DNA of 33,106 bases from Clostridia bacterium (GTDB lineage: Bacteria; Bacillota; Clostridia; Christensenellales; Aristaeellaceae): assembly GCA_017433405.1 (NCBI GenBank), contig JAFRHH010000076.1, forward strand, positions 1-33,106. The letters run 5' to 3'. The notes beneath the pieces are model-generated. The model did no database searches, was not told the DNA's origin, and saw only the letters and a list, made by a program, of their open reading frames with translations. Both the position numbers and the translations under genes were made by a program. This document shows positions 22,100-31,421 of the stretch, piece after piece (positions within the stretch are counted from its first letter, which is position 1; the number at the start of each line of letters is the position of its first letter).

Positions 22100-24478
22100 T
22101 CAGGTCCTTTGCGCCAGGCGGATATCCGTAATCGCAACCTGATCCCCGGTCAGCGCAGCAAATACATGATCTGTTTCCGCCAGGATCGTTGTCGTATTTT
22201 CCGTTTCTATTCCCAGGAAGGCTGACTTCATCGTAATCTCTTTTCCTTTCTTTCTGAAAAGCACTTCACATTCCATGCCTTCTCTGTTGTGTTCCTTCCA
22301 GGCATCCCATCCGGGGAAAGCTTCTGTCTTTCTTACAAGGATGCTGTTATGCGCGAACTCAGTATCTCCTTCATTCTCCCCATTCAACTTGATCAGACCG
22401 AATTCCCGGTAGTCTTTGCCGCCAACCTGCCCATCCGCTGAAGAGAACAGGACGACATAGGGGCAATGCCATACCAGGTTGGCTCCCGGAAGACTCATTG
22501 TATGGAAAGCAAGCACTAACCCGTCCTTCACTTCTGTTCCTTCCGTCGACGCCGAGCGCAGCCTGTCGATCTGAATGTTTGGAAGATCTGATTCCATTCG
22601 GTCAGTATAGCTGATCTTCTCCGCGATCCTTGCAATCTCATCCGGTCCTGTCGTTTCTCCGGTCAGTTCCACTGTAATGTTCTTCAGTGTGCAATTTTCA
22701 CCCGTCAGTGCGACATAAGCTGCTTCAGAGCTGCCCGGAAGCGCAACTGTTACCTCCGTTTTGCCGGAGGGGCCGGATATACGGAACTGCAAATGGTCAT
22801 CGCAGCGTCCCGTCACGATCTCATATTGCAAAGGTTCGTCTGACGGGAGGGAAATCTTTTTCTGATCGGCAAACCTCTCTTTAATCTTTCGTGCGGCAGT
22901 CTGAATACTGTGCCCGTCAAACCAGAACTCACCGTATTCCACGTAGTGGTAAGCCTGAACCGCCTTCTCATTTTCATGAACTCTCTTATCATAGGAATCG
23001 AACAGGATGAAGGATGGCGCTGAAAAGCGATGATCGCCGTCCGGGTTGTCCGGGATGCATTCAAAGGTGATCCGTTTGCTCTCCGCTTCAACCGGGATCC
23101 CGTTGGTTACATTCTCTCTGTATTCATGGCAGGTGATTTCCGTCTCTGTTTCATCCGCGGCTTTCTGCATCTGGTCGCTGCTCTCCGCATCAATAATCCT
23201 GACCATGATCTCTGAAAACTGTGGATCAAATTCCTCTCCGCTCCCCTTGACAAAAGCTTCCCTCACGATCAGGGACGGTCTTGCTTCACGATATGGTTTC
23301 CTTGTGGTCATGGATACATACGCATCCGCTACCCCGATGATTCTGGCAATTTCAGGAATATCATTCCCTTTCAGGCCCTCCGGATAGCCCGTACCGTTAT
23401 ACCTCTCATGGCTGTAATGGGCGCCGTCACTCAGATAAGGATATTCCGAAATATGAGACAGGATTTCCTTGCCGATCTCCGGTTTCCTTCGCATCGCTTC
23501 GTAGTCTGCTTCGTCCGGATTCATCTTTTTGATCACACTGTCCGGGATCCCAATCAGTCCGATATCGTGTAACAGCGCGGCGTAATATACTCTTTCGCAT
23601 TCCTTTGAGTCCTTCCCGGCCAGCTCCGCGATTCGCTTCGCGTATTCCGCGATTTTGACGGCATGCCCTTTCGCAAACTCATCCCGCTGCTCCACAGCTG
23701 ACATAAAAGCCAGAGCTGTCTGTCCAAAAAGCTTCTGCATCCTCTCCTTTTCACCCTGCATGGTCTGGATTTCCGTTTCATGTGCACGTTTCACAGTATT
23801 ATTGATATCCAGGTACGTGAACAGATACAGCGAAATGGAAACAGCCACCATTGCCATATTGACCAGGGAAAGTCCATAGGTAAAAATCTGCAGAATCCCA
23901 CAGCCGATCGGCACAAAAATATACAATACCATGGCAATGTAGATGATCTTGCTGAAGCGCTTTCTGTATTGCCAGATCACCGTGAACTGTATGATCGGAC
24001 AGAGGACAGGAATAATATATGCGATCAGGAACCCCCGGCCTCTGTGATATACGTTTGCCTCATCAAAGTAGTAATACAGATTGGTAAACGCGGCGATCAC
24101 TGCCAGCAGCATTCCAATGACAGAAAGAATCCCGGTCACCTCCAGCCTCTTCGGCAGTGATTCCGCCCTGCCTTCATGGGTCAGATAATTCCTCAGATAA
24201 AGATTGAAGCTGAACACAGTGGCCGATGTCAGGAGGAACACCATAAAATTGCTCAATCGTACCATCACGTAGCCTGATGTTCCGGAGGATCCCGAATAGA
24301 TATATGACATTCTGTCAAACAAAAGCAAAAAGAAAGAGACCAGTTCCATCAGAACCATGATCCTTCTTCTGCTTTGGGACAAAAAGCGGGTAATCATCAA
24401 AAGAAGGGTAATCATCCCGCAGGCACCGCATAACAGAAGCATAACATCCAGTTGGCTTTCGCTGATGATCTTAAACAT
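22100..24478 (-). CDS. Multi-TM HD-GYP protein with unknown C-terminal domain
   Basis: HD-GYP proteins hydrolyse cyclic di-GMP. Residues 1-225 hold seven or eight membrane segments, and a short coiled coil follows. The HD-GYP domain at about 250-430 has GHAVKIAEYA, the HD pair H304-D305 (LLHDIGLIGIPD) and HERYNGTGYPEG (357-368), so the metal-binding and GYP motifs are present. Residues from about 440 to 792 form a large, probably beta-rich region I do not recognise. Near its end are LPGANLVWHCPYVVLFSS, GWDAWKEHN and FAALTGDQVAITDIRL. The start ATG is 51 bases after the hybrid kinase gene, so it is third in a signalling operon. The absence of a kinase domain suggests a membrane sensor that acts on cyclic di-GMP. 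Confidence 0.85.
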   Translation of the reverse strand: MFKIISESQLDVMLLLCGACGMITLLLMITRFLSQSRRRIMVLMELVSFFLLLFDRMSYIYSGSSGTSGYVMVRLSNFMVFLLTSATVFSFNLYLRNYLTHEGRAESLPKRLEVTGILSVIGMLLAVIAAFTNLYYYFDEANVYHRGRGFLIAYIIPVLCPIIQFTVIWQYRKRFSKIIYIAMVLYIFVPIGCGILQIFTYGLSLVNMAMVAVSISLYLFTYLDINNTVKRAHETEIQTMQGEKERMQKLFGQTALAFMSAVEQRDEFAKGHAVKIAEYAKRIAELAGKDSKECERVYYAALLHDIGLIGIPDSVIKKMNPDEADYEAMRRKPEIGKEILSHISEYPYLSDGAHYSHERYNGTGYPEGLKGNDIPEIARIIGVADAYVSMTTRKPYREARPSLIVREAFVKGSGEEFDPQFSEIMVRIIDAESSDQMQKAADETETEITCHEYRENVTNGIPVEAESKRITFECIPDNPDGDHRFSAPSFILFDSYDKRVHENEKAVQAYHYVEYGEFWFDGHSIQTAARKIKERFADQKKISLPSDEPLQYEIVTGRCDDHLQFRISGPSGKTEVTVALPGSSEAAYVALTGENCTLKNITVELTGETTGPDEIARIAEKISYTDRMESDLPNIQIDRLRSASTEGTEVKDGLVLAFHTMSLPGANLVWHCPYVVLFSSADGQVGGKDYREFGLIKLNGENEGDTEFAHNSILVRKTEAFPGWDAWKEHNREGMECEVLFRKKGKEITMKSAFLGIETENTTTILAETDHVFAALTGDQVAITDIRLAQRT

Positions 24479-24529
24479 GTTCCGCCCCCCTTTGGCGTCC
24501 GGATTCAGGTTGTCTCCTGTTCCCCGGGT

Positions 24530-27500
24530 TCAGTCCGTTCCTTCTTTTTCCTCCCCGGGCTGATCCATCATCTCTTTCGGGAGATGTTTCATAATCGTCT
24601 TTTCCAGCATTTCACTCCTGATCGGTTTCACAAGAAAGCCGTTAAACCCGCAGGACAGAAAGAAAGATTCTCCCCGAGAGGCATCGGGAGCGAGCGCGTA
24701 TACCGGAAGGCTGGCATCGTATTCCCGAATTTTGGCCAGCGTTTCAAAGCCGTCTATCCCCTGCATCATCAGACTCAGAAATACCACATCATACCCTGTG
24801 TCCCTGATCTTCTCCATGCATTCCTCCCCGCTGGCTGCCGTGGACACAAACACCTGGGTTGGCTTCAGCAGACCCCGGATGACTTTCAGATCAGCAGGGA
24901 TATCATCCACCACGAGGATATCCGCATCCGGCGCAATAAACCTCGGAACATACGATTTCATGTTCTTTTCATCATCCTGTACTGTTACATCAAACCGTCC
25001 GGCAGGCGTGGGGTTGATGATCTTCTGGCTGACCGTCAGCATAAAGGCAGAGCCTTTTCCAAATTCGCTTTCGCATGCCAGGCTTCCACCCAGGATCTCC
25101 GCAAACATTCTGGATACATCAAGGCCAAGTCCCGTTCCAATGATGGCGCGGTCCTGTTCTTCATCCAGATGTTCATAGGCTGAAAAGATTTTTTCCACAT
25201 CTTCCTTCCGGATTCCCAGCCCTGTATCCTTCACGGAAAAGCGTATCGTGCATTCGTCATTCTTTCTCTCTTCCATGGACACTGACAATGCAATCATTCC
25301 GATTTCCGTGTACTTCACAGCGTTCGTCAAAAGGTTAAGAAGAATCTGCTTGATTTTTCTTACATCTCCGTACAATCGGCCCGGAAGCATTTCGTCAATC
25401 GTCACATCAAATTTCAACTCTTTTTTTGCGCATTGCGGCCGGATCGTCGAGACGATGGACCTGAACAGTTCATACGGCTCATATTCCTGCTCCGACAGGC
25501 GCATCTTTCCGGATTCTATTTCGGACAGATCAAACAGATCGTTCACCATTGACAGCAGTGACTCGGAAGCGTTCCTGACATCAACGGCATAGTTCATCAT
25601 CGAAGTATAATAGTTTCCGGGAACTCCCGCCGCATCTTCCCGCATCGCCATCTCATTCATTCCCATAATCGTGTTAATCGGAGTTCTGAGCCCATTGGAC
25701 ATGTTTGCCAGAAAACGGGTCTTCGCCTGGCTGGCCTGCTCCGTCTCTTCCTTCGCCCGTTTAAGCTCTTTGTATTGACGCTGAATAACGGTTCCTTTCA
25801 TGATGCGCCATACCAGAAATCCCGCGATCGCCGCCACTGCAGCCAGGATGCCGAACTGAAGCACGGGAAGCTCCGTCATCCTGGGCTGCTTTTCAATACG
25901 GTAGACGTCATCAACCAGTACATTCCCTTCCTGATCAGCTGCCTGAACATGAAGCGTATAGTTTCCGTACGACAGATCCGTATACTCCAGAGGAACCAAA
26001 TCCGCCCGACCTACGGCAAGCCCATCCTCTTCCTTTCCCTCAAAATAAACCCGGACGGACGGATTCATCAGCGAATAATCCAGCACCGATGCCGTAATTC
26101 TGATTCGTTCTCTGGTGTTCGGAATCGTATAGATTCCGCGCTCATCAGGCACGATTTCCGTATCTCCGCACCAGATGGAATTGATAGCGGTTTTGACAGC
26201 CGCCCGCTCTCCTGTCATACGGTTGATATTGATCCTGCATATCCCGTTTCTTTCCGGAATATACAGATTCCCTTCTTCATCCAGCGCAGAATACAAATTA
26301 TACGTTGGAGCACCCGCCAGTCCGTTCTCAAGGGTATAAAGCCTGTAGTCTGTAACATCATCCTCCAGCATTTCCCGGGCGGAAACCTTATAAATCCCGA
26401 AAGATGAGATGATCCACATGTTCTGGTGATCATCAAAGCACAGATCGTAGTTGTTGTTGAAAGGAAATGATTTTACCTGCCGGATTTCTCCTTCTTTCAT
26501 ATACTGAATGGAATTGGACGTTATGATCCACAGAACGCCGTGCTTTTCGTCCTTTTTAATGCGCGTGATAACATCGCTTGTCAATCCGTCCTCCCGACCC
26601 AGCCGTTCAATAGCGCTTCCTTTGATCACATAAATGCCGTCTCCGTCCGTCCCGGCATAGATCTCCCCCTGATCGCCTTCCGCGACCGTCAGGATCACTG
26701 TGTTCTTCAATCCGTCCTCTGCTCCGATCGTACGTTCCACCGCACCGTTCCGGATGACAGCAAGGCCGCCATTCGTCGCTGCCATGACTGCGCCGTCTTT
26801 TGCCGGCAGGCAACAGCGGATCTCATGGTTCAGCAGCCCGTCCTCTGTCGTATAGTTCCGAATCTCTCCATCCTTGGTGAAACAAACAACGCCAAGATCA
26901 TTGTTAAAGGCGGAAAGCCACAGATTTCCCTCTGTATCCTCGCTGATACACCGGATCCGGGCGTCCCCGACATACGCTGTCAGCGCATTCTCCACGGGTC
27001 TGCCGTCTGAGCCGATGATGCGGAGCCCCTTGTCCGTGCCAATGTACAGCACGCCCCGGAAAAGGCATGCCGCGTTCGCAACCTCATCCTCCAGCCCCGC
27101 TTTTCGGGACACGTTGACAAACTGGCTGGTAATCACTTTCAGCACGCCCTGCGTGGACGATGCAAACCACATGTTTCCCTGAAAATCCGACGTCATCATC
27201 TCGATGGCGCTTGTCATGGGCAAATCGTTTAAAACCCGGAACCCACTCCTGTCCTCTTCCATATATCCGACCCTGGTTGTGGACGCAACCCAGACTCTTC
27301 CGCAGTCATAACTCATCCAATGAACGCTTTCGAGCGGAGCTGCCGAAATCCGCTCCATCTTCGCGGCATCCGCGCCAAAGTCACCATAATAGACATTGCC
27401 ACCCTCCGTACCCAGGAAAACCTTCCCGTCGTGCTTTGGGTCTGCCAGAATGGTGGTGATTTTTTCCATACCCAGTCCGCCGCTCTCATACACCTCCGTG

Positions 27501-28165
27501 ATCTGACAGTCCTCAATTGCGAAGATGAGGCCCTTTGAGGTCTGGCCACAGATTCTCCCGGTTCCGTCGGATACCAGTCTGAGCACACGCGCCTCATTGA
27601 TTCTTTCGTCGTCCATCCCGTGCACGGTCATCTGCGGATCCACGAAACATACACCGGCAGTGGTTCCGATAAAGATGTTCCCGTCCGAATCCTCCGCAAA
27701 TGTCCGGATGGAAGAAGAGGGAAGGCCCATCTGACTGGTGATATGGATTCTCTCCTTCCCGTTCAGGATCACAACACCGTTATCATTTGTGGCAACCCAG
27801 ATCCTGCCTTTTCTGTCCTCAAAGAAGCCCCTTCCGCTGGTCAGGCCGTCCGCCGTGTCCAGCCGCTCAAAAGATGTGCCGTCATACCGGATAATGCCGC
27901 TGTAGCCGCCGATCCAGATATAGCCGTTTCTGGCGCCGAGAATGGCAAACGCGTCGGACGTTGGCAGTCCGTTTGTTTCATCATAAAACTCAGACGTGTA
28001 GGAGGCATCCCGAACCTGCCCGGTCGCGGCATAGCCGCCTCCCGTCAGCTCCCCGGGATCAGCCTCCGCGCTTCCGACGGCGCCGGAAAAAGCGGCGCAG
28101 GCTAAAACAACGGCCATAGACAGGCACGCTGCCACGAATCTGAAGGGTCCCTTCCACTTACGCAT
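24530..28165 (-). CDS. Beta-propeller hybrid sensor pseudokinase lacking phospho-acceptors
   Basis: The 1211-residue protein has a signal peptide (1-33) and a long set of two-component-propeller repeats (about 55-680; WIGGYSGIIRYDG, IWVATNDNGV, IYAGTDGDGIYV). A Y_Y_Y-type domain follows (690-755), then one membrane helix (about 765-785), a coiled coil, a HisKA-like helix pair, an HATPase domain and a receiver domain (about 1085-1200). The HATPase boxes are intact (NLLTNAVKYTE, DTGLGIRKED, GTGLGLDVSRM). The H-box reads NMSNGLRTPIN, so the phospho-accepting His is Asn824. The receiver reads VVFLSLMMQGIDG, so the phospho-accepting Asp is Ser1131; its acidic pair (VVDD) and Lys (FLVKPI) remain. 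Classical phosphotransfer is therefore unlikely. It lies between two HD-GYP genes. Confidence 0.9.
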   Translation of the reverse strand: MRKWKGPFRFVAACLSMAVVLACAAFSGAVGSAEADPGELTGGGYAATGQVRDASYTSEFYDETNGLPTSDAFAILGARNGYIWIGGYSGIIRYDGTSFERLDTADGLTSGRGFFEDRKGRIWVATNDNGVVILNGKERIHITSQMGLPSSSIRTFAEDSDGNIFIGTTAGVCFVDPQMTVHGMDDERINEARVLRLVSDGTGRICGQTSKGLIFAIEDCQITEVYESGGLGMEKITTILADPKHDGKVFLGTEGGNVYYGDFGADAAKMERISAAPLESVHWMSYDCGRVWVASTTRVGYMEEDRSGFRVLNDLPMTSAIEMMTSDFQGNMWFASSTQGVLKVITSQFVNVSRKAGLEDEVANAACLFRGVLYIGTDKGLRIIGSDGRPVENALTAYVGDARIRCISEDTEGNLWLSAFNNDLGVVCFTKDGEIRNYTTEDGLLNHEIRCCLPAKDGAVMAATNGGLAVIRNGAVERTIGAEDGLKNTVILTVAEGDQGEIYAGTDGDGIYVIKGSAIERLGREDGLTSDVITRIKKDEKHGVLWIITSNSIQYMKEGEIRQVKSFPFNNNYDLCFDDHQNMWIISSFGIYKVSAREMLEDDVTDYRLYTLENGLAGAPTYNLYSALDEEGNLYIPERNGICRININRMTGERAAVKTAINSIWCGDTEIVPDERGIYTIPNTRERIRITASVLDYSLMNPSVRVYFEGKEEDGLAVGRADLVPLEYTDLSYGNYTLHVQAADQEGNVLVDDVYRIEKQPRMTELPVLQFGILAAVAAIAGFLVWRIMKGTVIQRQYKELKRAKEETEQASQAKTRFLANMSNGLRTPINTIMGMNEMAMREDAAGVPGNYYTSMMNYAVDVRNASESLLSMVNDLFDLSEIESGKMRLSEQEYEPYELFRSIVSTIRPQCAKKELKFDVTIDEMLPGRLYGDVRKIKQILLNLLTNAVKYTEIGMIALSVSMEERKNDECTIRFSVKDTGLGIRKEDVEKIFSAYEHLDEEQDRAIIGTGLGLDVSRMFAEILGGSLACESEFGKGSAFMLTVSQKIINPTPAGRFDVTVQDDEKNMKSYVPRFIAPDADILVVDDIPADLKVIRGLLKPTQVFVSTAASGEECMEKIRDTGYDVVFLSLMMQGIDGFETLAKIREYDASLPVYALAPDASRGESFFLSCGFNGFLVKPIRSEMLEKTIMKHLPKEMMDQPGEEKEGTD

Positions 28166-28231
28166 ATCCTTTTCTCCTCTATGGCCTTCAGGCCGGCTCT
28201 GCCGTTTTGCGCTGCTGTAATCGCGTACGCG

Positions 28232-30367
28232 TCAAGCTTCCTGATTGTATTTCCTCAGAACTGCTTTCACTTCATCCAGGGAATCCATGAATACCTCAAC
28301 GCATTTCGGATCAAACTGGGTTCCTTTCCCTTCCTCTATGATAGCGATCGCTTTTTCAAAAGGAAAGGCCGGCTTATAGACCCGGGGCGATGAAAGCGCG
28401 TCGAACACATCCGCCACCGCCATGACCCGCGCGGAAAGCGGAATCACTTCTCCGTGCAATCCTTCTGGGTATCCTTTTCCGTCCCACCGCTCATGGTGGT
28501 AGGCCGCCATGTTTCTGGCCTCCTTCAGATAGTTATCCCCTTCGATCGTACTGATTGCATGCTCAATGATCTGTTTTCCAGCTGTTGTATGCGTTTTCAT
28601 GATTTCAAATTCTTCCGCCGTGAGTTTTCCGGGCTTATTGAGCACCTCATCCGGAATATTGATTTTGCCGACGTCATGAAGCGGCGCGGAGCGCACCGCG
28701 TCCGACATGAACTTCGGCGTAACCTTTCCGGCGTAATACCCTTTTTTCTTTAAGCCTTCCACGATGATCTTCACATAAGCGGCCGTTTTCAGGATGTGAG
28801 CGCCCGTATCCGAATCCCGATTTTCCACCATATTCGCCATGGTGATGATCAGACCATCCTGCATCTTCGCCGTGGAATCCGACAACCGCCGAATACTTCG
28901 CAGCTGTTCTGCCTGGCTCGACGCCATCCTGCAAACCGCTTTATACAGGCGTTCCACTTCGTCTCCGGTGCTGATTCCCAGCGCGCGCATTCTTTTCACG
29001 CTAAGATCCTGTTCATTTTGATCGTTTCCAACGGTGGAGTATTTTTCCGCTGCTCTGGTGATGGCATTGATAGGCAGCATAACACGAAACTCAATCACCC
29101 AGGCGCCAAATGCCGCAAACATGATCAGAAAAGCAAGGAACAACGAAGCAATCTCCATCAGAAAGCTTCTGCGCAATGTATCAATCCGACTCATATCAAT
29201 GTCCGCGCCAACATAGCACACGCATTTTCCGGCCGAATTGTACACGGGTTCATAAGCGGTCAGCAGGTAGCCGTATTGATTTGTTGTGACAACAGGATCC
29301 ACTTTTCTCCCGGCCAGAAGCTCGGAACGCTGTTCTGAAAACCCTTCATCCAAAGGCAGGACAGCGCCTACCTCGTCAGCGGCCGTGTTCTCGGTTTCCA
29401 TGTCAAACACAACATGGCATCCGTCCTGGGCAATCTTGTATACATACAGGTAGGCGATATCCACTGAACTGGATTTCACATTGGCTAAAGCCTGACTCGT
29501 CTTTTCATATTCTTCCCCCGCTCCGCAGTTTTTCAGCCACTCATCAATCTGATCGCCATCCACCATTCCTGCCGCGATCTCCGCTGTGCCCTGCGCAATT
29601 CTGCTGTACTCCCTGGTAATCGTTTGCTGATATACATTCACACTGATCATGACGATCACGGCTGAAACCGTGACCAGCGAAAAGCCGGCTACCAGAATGA
29701 TTTTCCCTTTCAGGGATGCCCTCAGATGTACTTTTTCTTTCTTTGCCGGTTCTTCTCCGTAGTAAACCGGAATTTGAGTCCAGGTGTCAAAATTGAAATA
29801 CCGATAAACTTTCTCAGGCAGAATGTGCAGCAGGGTGACAGCGAGCAGCACCGTAAGCGCCTTGTCCGGAATATCCATCAGGATGCTGGATAAAATGTGG
29901 GCAACAGCAGGCGTAAAGAGACCCGTTTCATAAAGCGTTCCGCTCAACGTTTCGCTGTCGAAAGAGAGACCTTCTATATACCAGGGAATAAACGCCCCGA
30001 GCCCTCCGCCGATCAGCGTAAAGATGAAAACAGCGCCGATTACTCCGCCGATTTTTTTAAACCAGCCTTTTCGGGCGATCATTGCCGCAAAAAGGCCAAT
30101 CAGCACATTCAGGAGGCCATAATACAGTGAGGAGGCATCGAACAGGCTTTTGACAACATTCGTCACAAAACCCACCAGCACTCCGGGAAGATACCCTCCG
30201 ATCACTGCGGCAGCAACCGTTCCGACAGTATCCAGGTAAAGCGGAAGGCCCAGCGCCGTAACAAGCATGTTGAGGAACAAATTGAGCGCGACGCCGCCTG
30301 CGCAGATCAGCAGCGCCGCCAGATTCTGCTTTCTGGAAATATGTCCGATCCCCTGAAAATCGTTCAT
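28232..30367 (-). CDS. ECF-S-like membrane domain fused to sensor and HD-GYP
   Basis: The N-terminal 185 residues form a compact multi-helix membrane domain (LPLYLDTVGTVAAAVIGGYLPG, FGxxTN-like NVVKSLFD) resembling substrate-binding S components of ECF vitamin transporters. A second membrane helix (about 225-250) leads to an extracytoplasmic sensor region (to about 400), another helix, a HAMP-like linker and an HD-GYP domain (500-710). The HD pair is H564-D565 (APLHDVGKINIPDEV) and the GYP motif is HHERWDGKGYPEG, so cyclic di-GMP hydrolysis is expected. The start has GGGAGG upstream. It is the first gene of the three-gene unit, with 66 bases to the pseudokinase. The membrane domain probably senses a small ligand; this is inferred. 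Confidence 0.85.
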   Translation of the reverse strand: MNDFQGIGHISRKQNLAALLICAGGVALNLFLNMLVTALGLPLYLDTVGTVAAAVIGGYLPGVLVGFVTNVVKSLFDASSLYYGLLNVLIGLFAAMIARKGWFKKIGGVIGAVFIFTLIGGGLGAFIPWYIEGLSFDSETLSGTLYETGLFTPAVAHILSSILMDIPDKALTVLLAVTLLHILPEKVYRYFNFDTWTQIPVYYGEEPAKKEKVHLRASLKGKIILVAGFSLVTVSAVIVMISVNVYQQTITREYSRIAQGTAEIAAGMVDGDQIDEWLKNCGAGEEYEKTSQALANVKSSSVDIAYLYVYKIAQDGCHVVFDMETENTAADEVGAVLPLDEGFSEQRSELLAGRKVDPVVTTNQYGYLLTAYEPVYNSAGKCVCYVGADIDMSRIDTLRRSFLMEIASLFLAFLIMFAAFGAWVIEFRVMLPINAITRAAEKYSTVGNDQNEQDLSVKRMRALGISTGDEVERLYKAVCRMASSQAEQLRSIRRLSDSTAKMQDGLIITMANMVENRDSDTGAHILKTAAYVKIIVEGLKKKGYYAGKVTPKFMSDAVRSAPLHDVGKINIPDEVLNKPGKLTAEEFEIMKTHTTAGKQIIEHAISTIEGDNYLKEARNMAAYHHERWDGKGYPEGLHGEVIPLSARVMAVADVFDALSSPRVYKPAFPFEKAIAIIEEGKGTQFDPKCVEVFMDSLDEVKAVLRKYNQEA

Positions 30368-30614
30368 AAAAGCCTCCCGTTGTAAAAGATTGCAGGCAGC
30401 TCTTTCACAGCACCCTATCGTGCTTCCTTTTTCGCTGCTTTATTCCTCTCGTGCATCTGCATGTCACAACATTTCAGATAGTTGTAAAACCATCTCCTTT
30501 ATATCGTATGACAGCGTCCGGCCAAAAACATGACAAAAGCAGACACTATACGCTGTGAATGAATCAAAAACAGAAGGGAAATATCCTGCTTTTCAAATTC
30601 TTTTTTCTTCCTGT
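30368..30614. other. Intergenic spacer with no recognised gene
   Basis: This 247-base AT-rich spacer separates the response regulator gene from the HD-GYP operon downstream. I see no clear hairpin plus T tract. The only promoter-like pair is weak (TTGGCC, 16 bases, TATAAA on the minus strand). Whether the two units are one transcript is not decided. Confidence 0.4.
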
Positions 30615-31412
30615 TTATTTGCCCCGGAAATACAGCCGCCCTGTGGTCAGCTCTGCCCAGGTGTACTGGGTCATATATTCGCCGGTAAAAGCGTTGACAG
30701 CTGCCATATCGCCATCGATCATCCGGTAGTAATCGCAATCCACCTTGTCCCGCAGAATGGCCAGATGTCCACTACGCCGCACAAGGATTTCATCCATGCC
30801 GATGGAAGACAGGGTCTTTTTCAGATCGCTGACCAGATGCCGAACCCGGTCTTTTCCGGCAGCCAGATCTGTTTCTCCCTCCCACAGGGTGGTGATAATC
30901 GTTTCCGCTGAGCAGACAGATCCTTCACGATCGATCAGGAAGGCCAGGAGCTCCTTGGTCTGCTTTCTGGCAAACAGAAGAGGCTTCCGGTTCCAGAACA
31001 CTTCAAAGGTACCAAAGCAGCGAATCCACAGCCCGCCGGGCATGCCTGTGCGAAGAGGCGCAATGTTTTCCATTTCCTTTCGAATGGAATCCGCATCCAC
31101 AGGCTTCATCACATAGCCGCTGGTACGCACCTGAATGGCGTCGAAAGCGTATTCGGAATAGGCGGTCACGAACACAAACTTCGTTCCCGGGGAGGATTTC
31201 CTGACCTGTGCCGCCAGGGCCAGCCCGTCCAGCTGCGGCATCCTGATATCAGAGAACACCACGTCCGGGCGCAGATCTTTCTCCCGGATGGCTTCCAGCG
31301 CAGCCGTTCCCATATCATAATCCATGATTGCCGCTTCCGGCACAGCTTCCGCAATAGCATTGTGCAGCACCATCAACGCCATAGGCTCATCGTCGATTGC
31401 AAATATCAGCAT
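30615..31412 (-). CDS. Response regulator with receiver and winged-helix (SARP-like) output
   Basis: The 265-residue protein has a receiver domain (1-118) with acidic pair D7-D8, phospho-acceptor D55 (VVFSDIRMPQLDG) and the Lys in GYVMKP. An output domain (about 125-220; WIRCFGTFEVFWNRKPLLFARKQTKELLAFLIDREG...LWEG) follows. This output resembles the OmpR/SARP winged helix of Gram-positive regulators. It lies 9 bases after the sensor kinase gene and is its likely partner. Unlike the pseudokinase nearby, all receiver residues are present. It may drive transcription of the HD-GYP operon, which is suggested only by position. Confidence 0.9.
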   Translation of the reverse strand: MLIFAIDDEPMALMVLHNAIAEAVPEAAIMDYDMGTAALEAIREKDLRPDVVFSDIRMPQLDGLALAAQVRKSSPGTKFVFVTAYSEYAFDAIQVRTSGYVMKPVDADSIRKEMENIAPLRTGMPGGLWIRCFGTFEVFWNRKPLLFARKQTKELLAFLIDREGSVCSAETIITTLWEGETDLAAGKDRVRHLVSDLKKTLSSIGMDEILVRRSGHLAILRDKVDCDYYRMIDGDMAAVNAFTGEYMTQYTWAELTTGRLYFRGK

Positions 31413-31421
31413 AACAGCCTC

